A DNA stretch of 64,000 bases, from contig NZ_CP046973.1 of assembly GCF_009792235.1 (NCBI RefSeq), positions 2,604,001-2,668,000 on the forward strand, read 5' to 3'. This stretch comes from Microcystis aeruginosa FD4. GTDB lineage: Bacteria; Cyanobacteriota; Cyanobacteriia; Cyanobacteriales; Microcystaceae. Of the stretch, positions 23,621 to 33,879 are shown one piece after another. The translations under genes were made by a program, and so were the position numbers. Every line of letters starts with the position of its first letter. Position 1 is the stretch's first letter. The notes below the pieces were generated by a model. The model was given only the letters and a program-made list of their open reading frames with translations. It made no database searches and was not told where the DNA came from.

Positions 23621-25784
23621 TTAGAAAGGGTTGAAATCCATTTTTTGCTGTCCATTGAATCGCTCCATCTCTCCCAGTCCAGTAAGTCTTAATACCGGCT
23701 TTTCTCAGTTGATTTCTGGTATTACGGGAGAGATTGTTAGTGACAGCGATCGCTGTTTGAGGTCGAATTAACTCTAACCATTGTTTATCTAGATTACTTC
23801 CCTGCCATAATAACACTAGGGGGCTGACTTCTTGGGATAAATTAACGGGATTTTTCGGGTTGACAATCCATAGCCAGGATTGATTTTTTACCTGAAATTT
23901 AAATAAATTTTTCTCGAGCAATTGTCCAGTAATTTCGCCGAGATTAAATTTTTCTAACTGGGATAAATTAAGAGTCTTTTTGATCGGTATGCTCTCACTG
24001 ATAGTTGAGAATTGCGCCGAATTATTGACGGTTATTGCCCCTTGTATTTGATTAATTCCCTCCTGTCGCAAAAAGGGCAAAACTGTATAACGTGCTGTTG
24101 CGGGTTCCTCCCCATTAATTAAGAGAGTATTTCCTCGATTTTGAATAATTATTACCGGCTGCGATTTGGTTGCTAAAACTGTCACTTGAGTTAAAGTTAA
24201 ATGCTGATAAATAATCGGTATTAAAATTACAGTGAGGATAAATAAACCGATTAAATGCCAGCGTTGACGAAACCAGATATTAAAGCAGATTAAGGTAAGG
24301 CAAATATAAATAATTAGCATCACTCCTAAAGATAATTTACCCGTGGAGTAGGTACTAAAAGGAAGCAGACTAAAAAAGGTGGTAATTTGCAGTAATAACT
24401 CTAGAGGGTAATAGAGAATACTAGCGCCGATACTGCCCAAAGGGGGATAAATTAAGCCTAAAAAAGCAGTAAAAACTCCTCCTAAACTAATTAGAGTAAT
24501 TAGGGGAGTTGTGATAATATTAATCGGGATATTATAAAGAGCGATCGAGTTAAAGGTATACATTAATAAAGGCATAGTCCAGAGAGTAGCAGCTAGACTA
24601 ATAGCTATAGGTTCAGCGATTAAATTAGGTAAATAGTCAATTTTATTTTTCAGTAAGGGAACGGTAATAATTAATCCCAAAGTTGCTAAAAAACTTAACT
24701 GAAATCCTAAATCCCAAATCCAGAGAGGTTGCCATAATAATAGCATGGTAGCCGCTAGTAACAGGGAGCCTAAACTATTAACTTGTCGATTATAAAGCAG
24801 ACCGATTAATGCACCAATTCCCATCAAAATCGCCCGCAGAACTGAAGGTTGTAACCCTGTTAAAGTGCCGTAAATTATTAAGATACTAACGGCAATAATA
24901 AACTGTTTTTTGGCGGATAAATTGCGAGTAACAGTTAAAACAAATCCCAACAAAATAGACACATGAAAGCCAGAAGCGGCTAAAATGTGAGCCAATCCAG
25001 TTTTAATAAATAAATCAGTGATTTTTGCTGGTAAATTAACCGCTTGTCGTCCGAGGGTAATCGAACTTAATAAAGTCCCTTTTTCTTGGCCCATTCCTTG
25101 AATTTGTGCCTCAACAATGCGCTGACGAATCTGCCAAACTCCCCAAGTCGGTGATTTTTTATCGATAATTATTTCCCCTTTTAAACCAGCAAAAGCACCC
25201 TGACGCGCTAGATAATTAGCAAAGTCAAAAGCATTGGGATTATTCGCACGACGGGGACGATAAAGTAATCCTTTAACTGTTATTTCTTGTCCGGGGTAAA
25301 CCTGATTTTCTGCTAGATTTGGTAGAGTAACGTAGAGTTTACCCGTGGATTTTTCCTTTGGTAAATTCTTGAGGCTAAATTCTTTTACTTCTAACCAAAA
25401 TTGCAAATTTTCTCGGCGATTGAGACGAATTTCTGATATAATACTGCCCGTGATTTTAATAGAGTTAACCACATTATTTTTTAAAAGATGACTGATATCG
25501 TTTGCGCTGGGGTAAGGAGTGCGAATTTCTAGATAAACAACGGCAAAGATAGCTATTAATCCCGCTATCAGCCAAATTTTTTGCGGGGGACTTTGCCACC
25601 AAAAACGACGGATAAAAGTTGTGGTTAACAGGGTAATTAGACTAATAATAACAATTCTAATTACCACTTCTTGCCATCGGTTTAACTGCGGACTAAAATC
25701 TAGCAGACCTGTAGATAACAATCCCAAAATATAGGCTAAACCGAGAATAACGCTATTAGGGCGATTCATAGAAATTTTTGTCAA
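23610..25784 (-). CDS. comEC: ComEC/Rec2 competence membrane channel, degenerate C-terminal domain
   Basis: 724 residues. Two N-terminal membrane segments and an OB-like DUF4131 region (KLYVTLPN, GQEITVKGLLYRPRRANNPNAF) precede the ComEC core, with LAHILAASGFHVSILLGF, SVLRAILMGIGALIGL and many hydrophobic helices (about 250-510). It would form the inner-membrane channel for single-stranded DNA import. The C-terminal metallo-beta-lactamase-like part (about 535-724) lacks the HxHxDH metal motif and the usual DVGQGD, so nuclease activity there looks lost. It overlaps the stress-protein gene end by 11 bp. Confidence 0.88.
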   Translation of the reverse strand: MTKISMNRPNSVILGLAYILGLLSTGLLDFSPQLNRWQEVVIRIVIISLITLLTTTFIRRFWWQSPPQKIWLIAGLIAIFAVVYLEIRTPYPSANDISHLLKNNVVNSIKITGSIISEIRLNRRENLQFWLEVKEFSLKNLPKEKSTGKLYVTLPNLAENQVYPGQEITVKGLLYRPRRANNPNAFDFANYLARQGAFAGLKGEIIIDKKSPTWGVWQIRQRIVEAQIQGMGQEKGTLLSSITLGRQAVNLPAKITDLFIKTGLAHILAASGFHVSILLGFVLTVTRNLSAKKQFIIAVSILIIYGTLTGLQPSVLRAILMGIGALIGLLYNRQVNSLGSLLLAATMLLLWQPLWIWDLGFQLSFLATLGLIITVPLLKNKIDYLPNLIAEPIAISLAATLWTMPLLMYTFNSIALYNIPINIITTPLITLISLGGVFTAFLGLIYPPLGSIGASILYYPLELLLQITTFFSLLPFSTYSTGKLSLGVMLIIYICLTLICFNIWFRQRWHLIGLFILTVILIPIIYQHLTLTQVTVLATKSQPVIIIQNRGNTLLINGEEPATARYTVLPFLRQEGINQIQGAITVNNSAQFSTISESIPIKKTLNLSQLEKFNLGEITGQLLEKNLFKFQVKNQSWLWIVNPKNPVNLSQEVSPLVLLWQGSNLDKQWLELIRPQTAIAVTNNLSRNTRNQLRKAGIKTYWTGRDGAIQWTAKNGFQPFLINE

Positions 25785-25822
25785 ACAATTTCAGAATTAG
25801 CGGGCATTATTTTTACCTAATA

Positions 25823-27637
25823 TCAGCGAAAATCGAGATTAAAAAGTAACTTAGCATAAACACTATGGGGATCATTAAATGTAGGTAACTTCAATAATTC
25901 CTGCTGAAAATTTTGCCATTCCTGCGTCAAAGGGGGATTATTTTTAGTTAGAGGAGGAAGATAGGTTTGCAATAAATTAGAGACAAGTTCTTCTTGCCAA
26001 CTTTGCGATCGAGGATATTCTTTAAGACTCCAATCATCTCCTAATTTAGCTGTTTTGGCCGCATATTGTACTGCCACTTCTAGACCACCAATTTGATCAA
26101 CTAAACCAATTTTGACCGCATCTTTTCCCGTCCAGACACGACCTTGGGCCACAGTTCTAACCTTGTCTGGGGATAATTTTCGCCCCTGGGCCACCGTCTC
26201 GATAAATAAATCATAGAACCGATTAACTGCCGCTTGATAAATTTCTAATTCTTGGGGATTTTTCGGTCTGGTAATAGTAGATATATCAGCTAATTGTCCA
26301 GTTTTTACCGTGTCCCAATCGATGCCATTATTATTAGCAATCTTCTGAATATTTAACAATAATCCAAACACACCGATCGAACCAGTAATCGTATCATTAT
26401 CGGCAAAAATTCTTTGACCCCCCATCGCAATCCAATAACCCCCAGAAGCTGCCACATCACCCATAGAAATAATTACTGGTTTTTTCGCATCTAAACGCTT
26501 AATTTCCCGCAGAATCACCTCAGAAGCGGTGGCACTTCCCCCCGGACTATTAATTCTCAAAACTACCGCTTTTACCTCCTCATTCTCTTGTAATTTTCGC
26601 AGTTCCTTAGCCAATTTATCCCCACCGATTTCGCCTCTATTTCCCTGACCTTCTACGATTGTTCCTTCTGCATAAACTATCGCTATTTGATCGCTACTAT
26701 CTCCCCCCTCATCATCGAGAGAACTAGCATAATTAGCTAAAGAAATTTGCGAAAAGGAGCCAGAATTTCCCTCCTCATTAGTTTTATTTTTTGCTTCTCC
26801 TGTCAACTCCTTTGCTAAAGCAATTACCCGATCTAAATAGGCCACTTCATCAACAAAACCCGCCTTTTTCGCTGTGGTTGCTTCCAGAATACCTTGAGTA
26901 TCAGAAATAGTTTGCACTTGTTGGGGGGGTAAATTGCGACTTTTGGCCACTGTGGCACTATAATTAGACCAAATTGTATCGAGTAGGGTTTGCAGCTGCT
27001 GACGATTCTGGACACTTAAATCCTGACGCGTATAGGGTTCCACTGCACCTTTAAAAGAACCCACTTTTACCACTTGCACCCCCACACCATATTTTTCTAG
27101 TGCATCGGCAAAAAAGGTTTGTTGACTAATTAAACCATTAATTTCCATTCTCCCTACGGGATTAATAATCACCTTTTCAGCAACGGAAGCGAGATAATAT
27201 TCCTTTTCCGTCCATTCCACATCGTAGGCGATAATTTTTTTACCCGATTGGCGAAATTTTGCCAAAGCTTGCCGCACTTCCGTCAGGGTAGCATAGCCAT
27301 ATTCACCGACAGTGCCGCGACCGTAGAGCAACAGACCAACAATATTATCATCAAGGGCGGCCTTTTCGATCGCCGCTATCACTTGTCGCAAATTTAAAGT
27401 GGTCGTACTCTCACCGGTCAAACTATCGGCTAAACTGGAACTAGGGGGAGCATCGCTGATATTGGTGGCTAAGTTAAAGACTAAGACTGATTTTTCCTTA
27501 ACTGAGGAGCTATCGCTAGAATTAAGGAAAGAAAGCAGTAAAAATGCTAATCCCCCCACACCTAGGGCTGAAAATACCAATAATCCCAATAAAGTTCCCA
27601 AGCAACTAGCGAAAGTTTGTTTAAAAAACTGCCCCAT
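25823..27637 (-). CDS. sppA: Signal peptide peptidase SppA, long form
   Basis: 604 residues with one N-terminal membrane anchor (about 10-37). Like E. coli SppA it has two ClpP-like halves: the first around residues 75-280 contributes the lysine (KVGSFKGAVEPYTR), and the second carries the serine in RINSPGGSATASEVI near 365, with SMGDVAASGGYWIA after it. It would cleave leftover signal peptides in the membrane. Length and layout match the family. It lies 38 bp upstream of comEC on the same strand and may be cotranscribed. Confidence 0.93.
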   Translation of the reverse strand: MGQFFKQTFASCLGTLLGLLVFSALGVGGLAFLLLSFLNSSDSSSVKEKSVLVFNLATNISDAPPSSSLADSLTGESTTTLNLRQVIAAIEKAALDDNIVGLLLYGRGTVGEYGYATLTEVRQALAKFRQSGKKIIAYDVEWTEKEYYLASVAEKVIINPVGRMEINGLISQQTFFADALEKYGVGVQVVKVGSFKGAVEPYTRQDLSVQNRQQLQTLLDTIWSNYSATVAKSRNLPPQQVQTISDTQGILEATTAKKAGFVDEVAYLDRVIALAKELTGEAKNKTNEEGNSGSFSQISLANYASSLDDEGGDSSDQIAIVYAEGTIVEGQGNRGEIGGDKLAKELRKLQENEEVKAVVLRINSPGGSATASEVILREIKRLDAKKPVIISMGDVAASGGYWIAMGGQRIFADNDTITGSIGVFGLLLNIQKIANNNGIDWDTVKTGQLADISTITRPKNPQELEIYQAAVNRFYDLFIETVAQGRKLSPDKVRTVAQGRVWTGKDAVKIGLVDQIGGLEVAVQYAAKTAKLGDDWSLKEYPRSQSWQEELVSNLLQTYLPPLTKNNPPLTQEWQNFQQELLKLPTFNDPHSVYAKLLFNLDFR

Positions 27638-28015
27638 CGGTTTTCATCTGCTACTAATTATCCTGCTTCCTATTGTAGGGATTCCCCGCCCAGAAACAAG
27701 TTTTTTATCCGCAAACAAATGTACTAAAAAACTTGTGGATAGTGAGTGGAGTTGTGAGGGGTCAAGAGATCAGCTAAGATTGTGATAGACCTGACTGCCT
27801 GACAGAAGTAGGGGAAAGCCAATATCGGAGATTGTCGGTATTAATCCAGTATTTAAACAATTTCTCCATAAGTAGTCGTGCAAAATTAATTTCCTAGTCG
27901 AGACAGGAGACTCCGAGACGGGAGACTCCGAGACAGGATACAGCTATCAGGGATCGGATTTGAGTTTTCAGTTCACTGTTTACTGATCACAGCAGAAAGC
28001 TGACGGAGTAACAAC
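27638..28015. other. Intergenic region with simple repeats
   Basis: It carries GAGACAGGAGACTCC and GAGACGGGAGACTCC direct repeats (27899-27940) and a heptamer fragment near 27975. The sppA promoter should lie at its left end. No gene is visible. Confidence 0.6.
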
Positions 28016-29962
28016 TTGTATCAGAGCAGTGAAAGCTGTTGCGGTTCTAGTCACGACCATAACCACCATAGTCATGTTCCTAATCATGCTGTCGAAGATT
28101 TTAACCTCAGAAAAGAAGTAATGTCCGTTGTCTTAATTAGTATTTTGTTTATAGTAGGGTTTACTTTTGAAAATCAATACATAATACTTTTTACTCTATA
28201 GCTGAATATATAGTATTTATTACCGCTGATCTTTTCGTAGGTTGGAATGTCTTAATGAGTACGGAAAAAATATTGTAAGACTAAGATTTTTTGATGAAAA
28301 CTGTTTAATGAACCTAGCAACTTTAGGAGCATTAGCTATTCACAAGTTACCCGAAGCTGTGGCTGTGATGCTATTTTTAAAAATTGGCGGACTTTTTCAA
28401 GATTTAGCGGTCAGTTGTTCTCGCAAATCTATTAAATTTTTATGAGAAATTCGTCCTGATTATGCTAATCTTATAATTAATGATACCATAGAAAAAGTTT
28501 CTCCATAAATCGTCAAAGTCGGGGAATTAATTCTTGTCAAATCAAGAAAAAAATACCTTTAGATGGTGAAATTATTAAAGGAAATTCTCAAGTTAACACC
28601 TCAGCATTAACAGGAGAATCAGTACCACGCACTGTTATAATAGGAAAATAGTATTAGCAGGAATGATCAATCAAACGGGAGTTTTAACGATTAAAGTTAC
28701 TAAACTTTTTGGTGAATCTTCCATTGCTAAAATTTTAGATTTAGTGGAAAATGCTAGTAATAAAAAAGCACCTACCCAGAAATTTATTACTAAATTTGCT
28801 CAATATTATACTCCAGTAGTTGTCTTTGCTTCCTTAGCAGTTGCTTTAATTCCTCCTTTATTCATTCCTAATACCATCCATGCTGAATGGGTTTATCGGG
28901 CGTTGATTCTGTTAGTAATTTCCTGTCCTTGTGGTTTAGTAATTAGTATTCCTTTAGGTTATTTTGGCGGTGTTGGTGGTGCTGCTAAAAGGGGAATTTT
29001 AGTTAAAGGAGCGATGTATCTTGATTCCCTTGTGCAAGTTAAAACAGTAGTTTTTGATCAAACAATAACTTTAACAAAAGGTGTTTTTGAAGTAACAGAA
29101 ATAGTACCTGAAAAGGGATGTACTGAAACGGAATTATTATCCTTAGCATCACAAGTAGAAGCTCAATCTAATCATCCCATAGCATAGCCCAATCTATTCG
29201 CAAAGCTTATAATCAATCTATTGATAATTCACAAGTAGAAAATTATCAAGAATTAGCAGGTTATGTAATAGCTGCTTTAGTCAATGGTAAATCTGTGATT
29301 GCTGGAAATGATAAATTTTTGCATCGAGAAAATATTGAACATAATACTTTTGATGTTGAAGTAACAGTAGTTCATTTGGCAGTAGATAATAGTTATATTG
29401 GCTATATTATCATTGCTGATAAGATTAAACAAGATGCAGTTTCAGCAATTTCTCGATTAAAACAGTTAGGAATTGAAAACAATGTTATGTTGACAGGATA
29501 TAATAAAATTATTGCTTATCAAATTGCTCAAAAAATTGCCATAGATTCCTATGCGTCTGAATTATTACTAGAGGAAAAATTAGAATATTTAGAAAAATTA
29601 ATCCGTCAATCTCAGGGTAAAGATAAAATTGCGGTAGTAGGTGATGGTATTAACGATGCTCCTATTATTGCGAGAGCAGATTTAGGTATGGCCATGGGTG
29701 GTTTAGGCTCAGATGCAGCGATTGAAACAGCAGATGTAGTGATTATGAAAGATGCACCCTCGAAAGTGGCTGATGCGATTAAAATTGCTCAAAAAACTCA
29801 TACAATTGTTTGTGGCAAAATATTATTTTTGCTTTGGCTATAAAAGGGTCATTTATTATTTTGGGGGCTTTTGGGGTGGCAACTATTTGGGAGGCAGTTT
29901 TTGCTGATGTTGGGGTAGCTCTGATAGCGATTTTTAATGCGACTAGAGTGATCAGAAATTAA
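28016..29962 (+). pseudogene. Broken heavy-metal P1B-type ATPase (Zn/Cd exporter type)
   Basis: Pieces of one ATPase lie in order but in different frames. Histidine-rich SSHDHNHHSH comes first, then LATLGALAI, TSALTGESVP (frame lost near 28649), GESSIAKILDLVENA, the metal site ISCPCGLVISIPLG, a damaged phosphorylation site, and DGINDAPIIARADLGMAMG, ending with TAA at 29962. The DKTGT signature reads DQTIT, so the phosphorylation motif is mutated even where the frame is open. Several frameshifts and stops lie at about 28200, 28280, 28442, 28650, 29187 and 29840. The CPC motif and His-rich start suggest a former Zn/Cd/Pb exporter. The DUF305 gene and rpp genes nearby fit metal handling. Confidence 0.88.
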
Positions 29963-30159
29963 GACCTTGCTGATCTTAGGAATGAAATAAGGATAAATCG
30001 CTAAAAACCTTTTTTCGGAAATATCTCAATCTTATTTCATTCTGATTTCATAATTAGAAGCTATCATTGAAGAATACTAGCTATAAAGCATTTAATTTAG
30101 CTATCAGTCAAATAGGCTTTTACCTTGTAATCCATGATTTATCTTAAGAGGAATGTGTT

Positions 30160-30828
30160 ATGAACAGGAAATTATTAGTTTATAGTCTTGCTGGTTTCTT
30201 TACAGGTAGTGCTGTTACCGCTTTAGCAATATTACCTATATTTAATCCTCAAGCAAATTTTTTGATTCCATCACTTTACTCTCAGACTCCTTCACCTAAC
30301 AATACTCCGATGATGGGGGGAATGATGAATGAGCAACATTTTATCGTGATGATGATTCCCCACCATGAAGATGCGATCGCAATGGCTGATTTAGCCTTAA
30401 AACGCGCAACACACCCCGAAATTAAGGAATTAGCGCAAGCGATTAAAACCACCCAAACCCAAGAAATTGCACAGATGCAAAGCTGGTATAAACAGTGGCA
30501 TGGTATTTATGTACCAAAATGGTCGCCTGGTATGGGAATGAATGGTATGGGAATGAATGGTATGGGAATGAATGGTATGGGAATGAATGGTATGGGAATG
30601 AGAATGACTCAAAGTGATCTAACTGCGCTGGAAAATGCGTCTGACTTTGACCGTGCTTTTATTGAGGATATGATACCCCACCATCAAATGGGTGTAATGA
30701 TGACCCAAATGATGTTAGGTAATGATAATAACCATCCAGAAATGCAGCAATTAGGACAAAATATTATTAATGCACAAACCGCAGAAATTAATGAAATGCA
30801 GCAATGGTATCAGAAATGGTATCAATAA
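30160..30828 (+). CDS. DUF305 protein with Met-rich repeat
   Basis: 222 residues. A signal-anchor segment (about 6-28) is followed by two DUF305 halves, each with a metal-like motif: MMIPHHEDAIAMAD near 65 and DMIPHHQMGVMMTQ near 170. A Met/Gly-rich spacer between them consists of tandem GMGMN units, encoded by an AATGGTATGGGAATG 15-bp repeat (30534-30600), which could change copy number by slippage. His and Met richness suggests copper or other metal binding at the membrane or periplasm. The GAGG at 30150 can serve as ribosome site. Confidence 0.85.
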   Translation: MNRKLLVYSLAGFFTGSAVTALAILPIFNPQANFLIPSLYSQTPSPNNTPMMGGMMNEQHFIVMMIPHHEDAIAMADLALKRATHPEIKELAQAIKTTQTQEIAQMQSWYKQWHGIYVPKWSPGMGMNGMGMNGMGMNGMGMNGMGMRMTQSDLTALENASDFDRAFIEDMIPHHQMGVMMTQMMLGNDNNHPEMQQLGQNIINAQTAEINEMQQWYQKWYQ

Positions 30829-30854
30829 ATTTTGGTTTTTGCCATATTTTCAGT

Positions 30855-32195
30855 TCAAATTATGGGGAGTATCAGGGTAAAAATACTCCCTTTTCCCAGT
30901 TCACTTTTGACTTCAATTTTTCCTTGATGACTTTGCGCAATCGCCTTAGCAATAGATAACCCTAAACCCGAACCTCCTTGACTTCTACTTCTAGCTTTAT
31001 TAACCCGATAAAAACGGTTAAAAATCAGGTTTTGTTCTGTTTCTGGAATGCCAATTCCTGTATCTATAATCTTAATTATAGCTTGGTCATTTTTCTGATT
31101 TAAATTTAAAATTACTTGACCTTTTGCTTCAGTATAATTAATAGCATTGATCACTAAATTAGCAACTAAACGATATAATTGTTCTTCATTACCCCTAACT
31201 TTTAAAGATCGTTCAACTTCAATTTGTTTAATTAAGTTAATTTGATTAATAGTAGCCAAAGCATAAAATTCTTCATAAATATCATCAATTAAATCTTGAA
31301 TATTAACTATATTTTTAGTAATTTGACTGTTGATTTCTAACTTTTGATCTATTCGACAAAGCATCAATAAATCAGCTACTAATTGGGAAAGTCTTTGATT
31401 TTGTTTATTGAGGTTTTGTAAGGTTTCTTTGGCTTCTATTTCCGTGAAAGTATCAGCCATTAAAGTTGATTCTATAGTCGCCCTAATTGCTGCTAAAGGA
31501 GTGCGTAATTCATGGGCTGCATCGGCGGTAAATTGTTGAATTTGTTGATAAGATTGATAAATAGGCTGCATCGCTTTTCGGGCTAAATACCAACTAAAAA
31601 TTATTACTAAAATTATAATTATCGGTAAAATTAATAAAATTAATAACTTAACAGTTTTAACATAATTATCAAAATTTTGTAAATTTCTACCGACTTGAAT
31701 ATAACCCCAATCTTGACCATTTTTATTATGTAATTCTATAGTTATTTGACGATAACGAACTTGATGAATATCTTTTAAATATTTTAATTCCTGATCACTA
31801 TAATTAATCTTTAATCCTTCAGGTTGAATCCCAGAAATAGCCCCTAAATTATATTTTAAATCAAAAAACTGAAAATAATATTTTTCTTGATAAATTGCAC
31901 CTAATAAATGATAATTATTGGTTCTTTCAATACAATCACTATTAGTTAAACATAAATTAGGTTAAATATTAATAACATCTTGCTTTAAAACTCCAGGTTG
32001 TTCTAAAATTGGTTCAAGACTATCATGGATTGTACCAGCTACGGTTTTTAATTCTTGATTAATTGTAATGCGATGAGCATGAGCGATCGCTTGATAAACT
32101 CCTAAACCTGATCAACCGAGAATCATCGTTAAAATTCCTGCATACCAAGTAGTTAATCGCCACTTTGTTTGAGAAAATAATTGATTTTGTTTCAT
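30855..32195 (-). pseudogene. rppB: Two-component sensor kinase RppB-like, with two nonsense codons
   Basis: Reading from ATG 32195 gives a full-length kinase (about 446 codons): a first membrane segment (TWYAGILTMILG), a periplasmic part, a second segment near 31600, then HAMP-like sequence, the phosphoacceptor AADAAHELRTPLAAIRAT and ATP-binding motifs (NLVINAINYT, IIDTGIGIP, GGSGLGLSIAKAI). The frame is interrupted by TGA after MILG (near 32115) and TAA (near 31963). The last 238 codons remain open from ATG 31571 and could make a soluble kinase core without sensor. It follows rppA on the same strand by 25 bp. Sequencing error at two stops is less likely than decay. Confidence 0.8.
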
Positions 32196-32220
32196 ACAAA
32201 TTTCAGAATTGAGATAACTA

Positions 32221-32910
32221 TTAACTATTAAATCTATAACCTAAACCATAAACAGTTTCAATTAAATCATCACATTGATATTGAGCTAGTTTCTTGCGTA
32301 ATAATCTAATTTGAGCAGCAACCACATTACTAACAGGCTCTAAACCAATTTCCCAAAGTTGCTCTAAAAGCTGATCTCTTGTTAAAATTTGATTAGGATG
32401 ACGCATAAAATATTCTAATAATTGAAATTCTTTGCTAGTTAGTTCAATAATTTTAATATTTTCCGATGATTCCCTATATTTTACCGTATTAGTAGCATAA
32501 TCTAAAGTCAAATTACCTACCTCTAGCTGTTGCGGTTGTAATTGGGGAGAGCGTCTTTGTAAAGCTCTAATTCTTGCTAATAATTCTACCATCCCAAAAG
32601 GTTTTACTAAATAATCATCCGCACCAGCATCTAAACCAATTACTCGCTCTTCTAAACTATCTTTAGCTGTTAACATTAAGATCGGTAAAGGATTATTTTG
32701 TTTTCTTAAACGTTTAATTAATTCTATCCCAGATAGATGGGGTAACAACCAATCAAAAATACCTAAATCATAGTTTAAAGATGGTGTCTCTAAATAGTCC
32801 CAAGCTTGTTGACCATCTAACACCAAATCAACAATATAATTATGTTGATTCAGAGTTTTTTTAATAGCATTACCTAAGTCTGGTTCGTCTTCAATTAAGA
32901 TTATTCTCAT
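32221..32910 (-). CDS. rppA: OmpR-type response regulator RppA-like
   Basis: 229 residues. The receiver domain has the acidic pair in IEDEPDLG, the phospho-acceptor Asp in LGIFDWLLPHLSG (about residue 54), the Thr in MLTAKD and Lys in LVKPFG. The C-terminal winged helix shows TSKEFQLLEYFMRHPNQILTRDQL and ETVYGLGYRF. It resembles the cyanobacterial RppA/NrsR regulators of metal or redox responses. Its kinase gene downstream is broken, so the regulator may be orphaned. Target genes could be the adjacent DUF305 and ATPase genes. Confidence 0.85.
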   Translation of the reverse strand: MRIILIEDEPDLGNAIKKTLNQHNYIVDLVLDGQQAWDYLETPSLNYDLGIFDWLLPHLSGIELIKRLRKQNNPLPILMLTAKDSLEERVIGLDAGADDYLVKPFGMVELLARIRALQRRSPQLQPQQLEVGNLTLDYATNTVKYRESSENIKIIELTSKEFQLLEYFMRHPNQILTRDQLLEQLWEIGLEPVSNVVAAQIRLLRKKLAQYQCDDLIETVYGLGYRFNS

Positions 32911-33427
32911 CTTAAAATCTAGGAATTATAAGAACAATTATGAAAATTTTTAGATAATTTAAAAATTCTCTTACGCTTTATAAGCTTTTTCTCATTTAAA
33001 ACAGTTATGTAACACAAGCATCCTACTTGTAACAGGCTAGAAGCCCGTGTTACGAATACCCATTTTAAACGATTAACAGCTTATTATACCATTGATATTG
33101 AGTAGTCAGAAAGATTAAAGTAAATTTACTATGAAGTTTTTACCTAAAGTTAGCAAAAATGTTTGAATTTTAGGATTTGTCAGTCTTCTGACAGATATTA
33201 GCACGGCAAGGATTCATTTAAGTTAAGTGGGTGGGTGGAATTAAATATAAGATGAACGTAGGTTGGGCTTCGGCCGTGAGATCAGCGTTCGACAAAAGCT
33301 CACGCCGAGGTCCGAACGGTTGAAGCATGAAACCCAACGCCCGATTATGTTACGAAGTGCGCTAACCCATCCTACAAATAATTGTGCCTACCTACTTAAA
33401 ATTTAAAATTTACCCAAGAAAATAGTT
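32911..33427. other. Intergenic region with a dispersed GGTTGGG/GGATGGGTTAGC repeat
   Basis: At 33256-33382 a palindrome-like unit (TAGGTTGGG ... GCATGAAACCCAACGCCC ... GCGCTAACCCATCCTACAA) matches the shorter copy at 47173-47240 in reverse orientation, but carries about 50 extra bases between the arms. The left part (32911-33250) is AT-rich and would hold the rppA promoter; no gene is seen. Confidence 0.7.
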
Positions 33428-33706
33428 ATGTTTCAGTCTTTATTATTGTTTATCCTAGCAGGAATTTGTGAAATTGGTGGCGGCTACCTATTTTGGCTCT
33501 GGTTACGAGGGAAAAAAAGTATTTGGTTTGCTATTTTAGGAGTATTTATATTAGCTTTATATGGTATTGTTCCCACTTTACAACCCGTTAATTTTGGACG
33601 AGCTTATGCGGCCTACGGTGGTATTTTTATTATGTTATACCATTTTTCAAAAGTAATGACAGAGATGGTTATGCCTGGTACATCTCAATTTTGTCGAAAT
33701 ATCTAG
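33428..33706 (+). pseudogene. YnfA/UPF0060 membrane protein, C-terminus replaced by MITE
   Basis: The first 70 codons match the YnfA family of small four-helix membrane proteins: ILAGICEIGGGYLFWLWLR and YGIVPTLQPVNFGRAYAAYG are diagnostic. Family members are about 108 residues long. Here codon 71 begins the TACCATTTTT inverted repeat of the MITE at 33638, and the remaining 22 residues come from the element. The fourth membrane helix is lost, so function is doubtful. Confidence 0.85.
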
Positions 33707-33879
33707 ATGACATTTTGGGCGCACGCGGTGCGCCCCTACCATTGGCGCAATGATATGATTGTAGGGGCGAATTGCCTTCGCCCTCTTTGAACAACTTCTG
33801 CTGCTCACCTATAGGTGAGAGAAAATCACCAGCAGGAGATGCACCCGGTTATGCCTGCTACGAATAAAGAAAAATGGTA
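33638..33879 (+). mobile_element. 242-bp MITE with TACCATTTTT inverted ends
   Basis: Ends TACCATTTTTC and GAAAAATGGTA are inverted repeats, and TTA occurs directly on both sides (33635-33637 and 33880-33882), a likely 3-bp target duplication. The interior holds GGGCGCACGCGGTGCGCCCC and GGGGCGAATTGCCTTCGCCC palindromes. A related, rearranged copy lies inverted at 37463-37675 and fragments at 21.1 and 15.16 kb. No transposase is encoded. Confidence 0.85.

Noticed and set aside
27399..27785. 128-codon + strand frame at the start of sppA
   Set aside because: Antisense to the signal-anchor region of sppA, with no family features.
33256..33382. tRNA or structured RNA gene
   Set aside because: The palindromic segment is part of a dispersed repeat and lacks T-loop and anticodon features.
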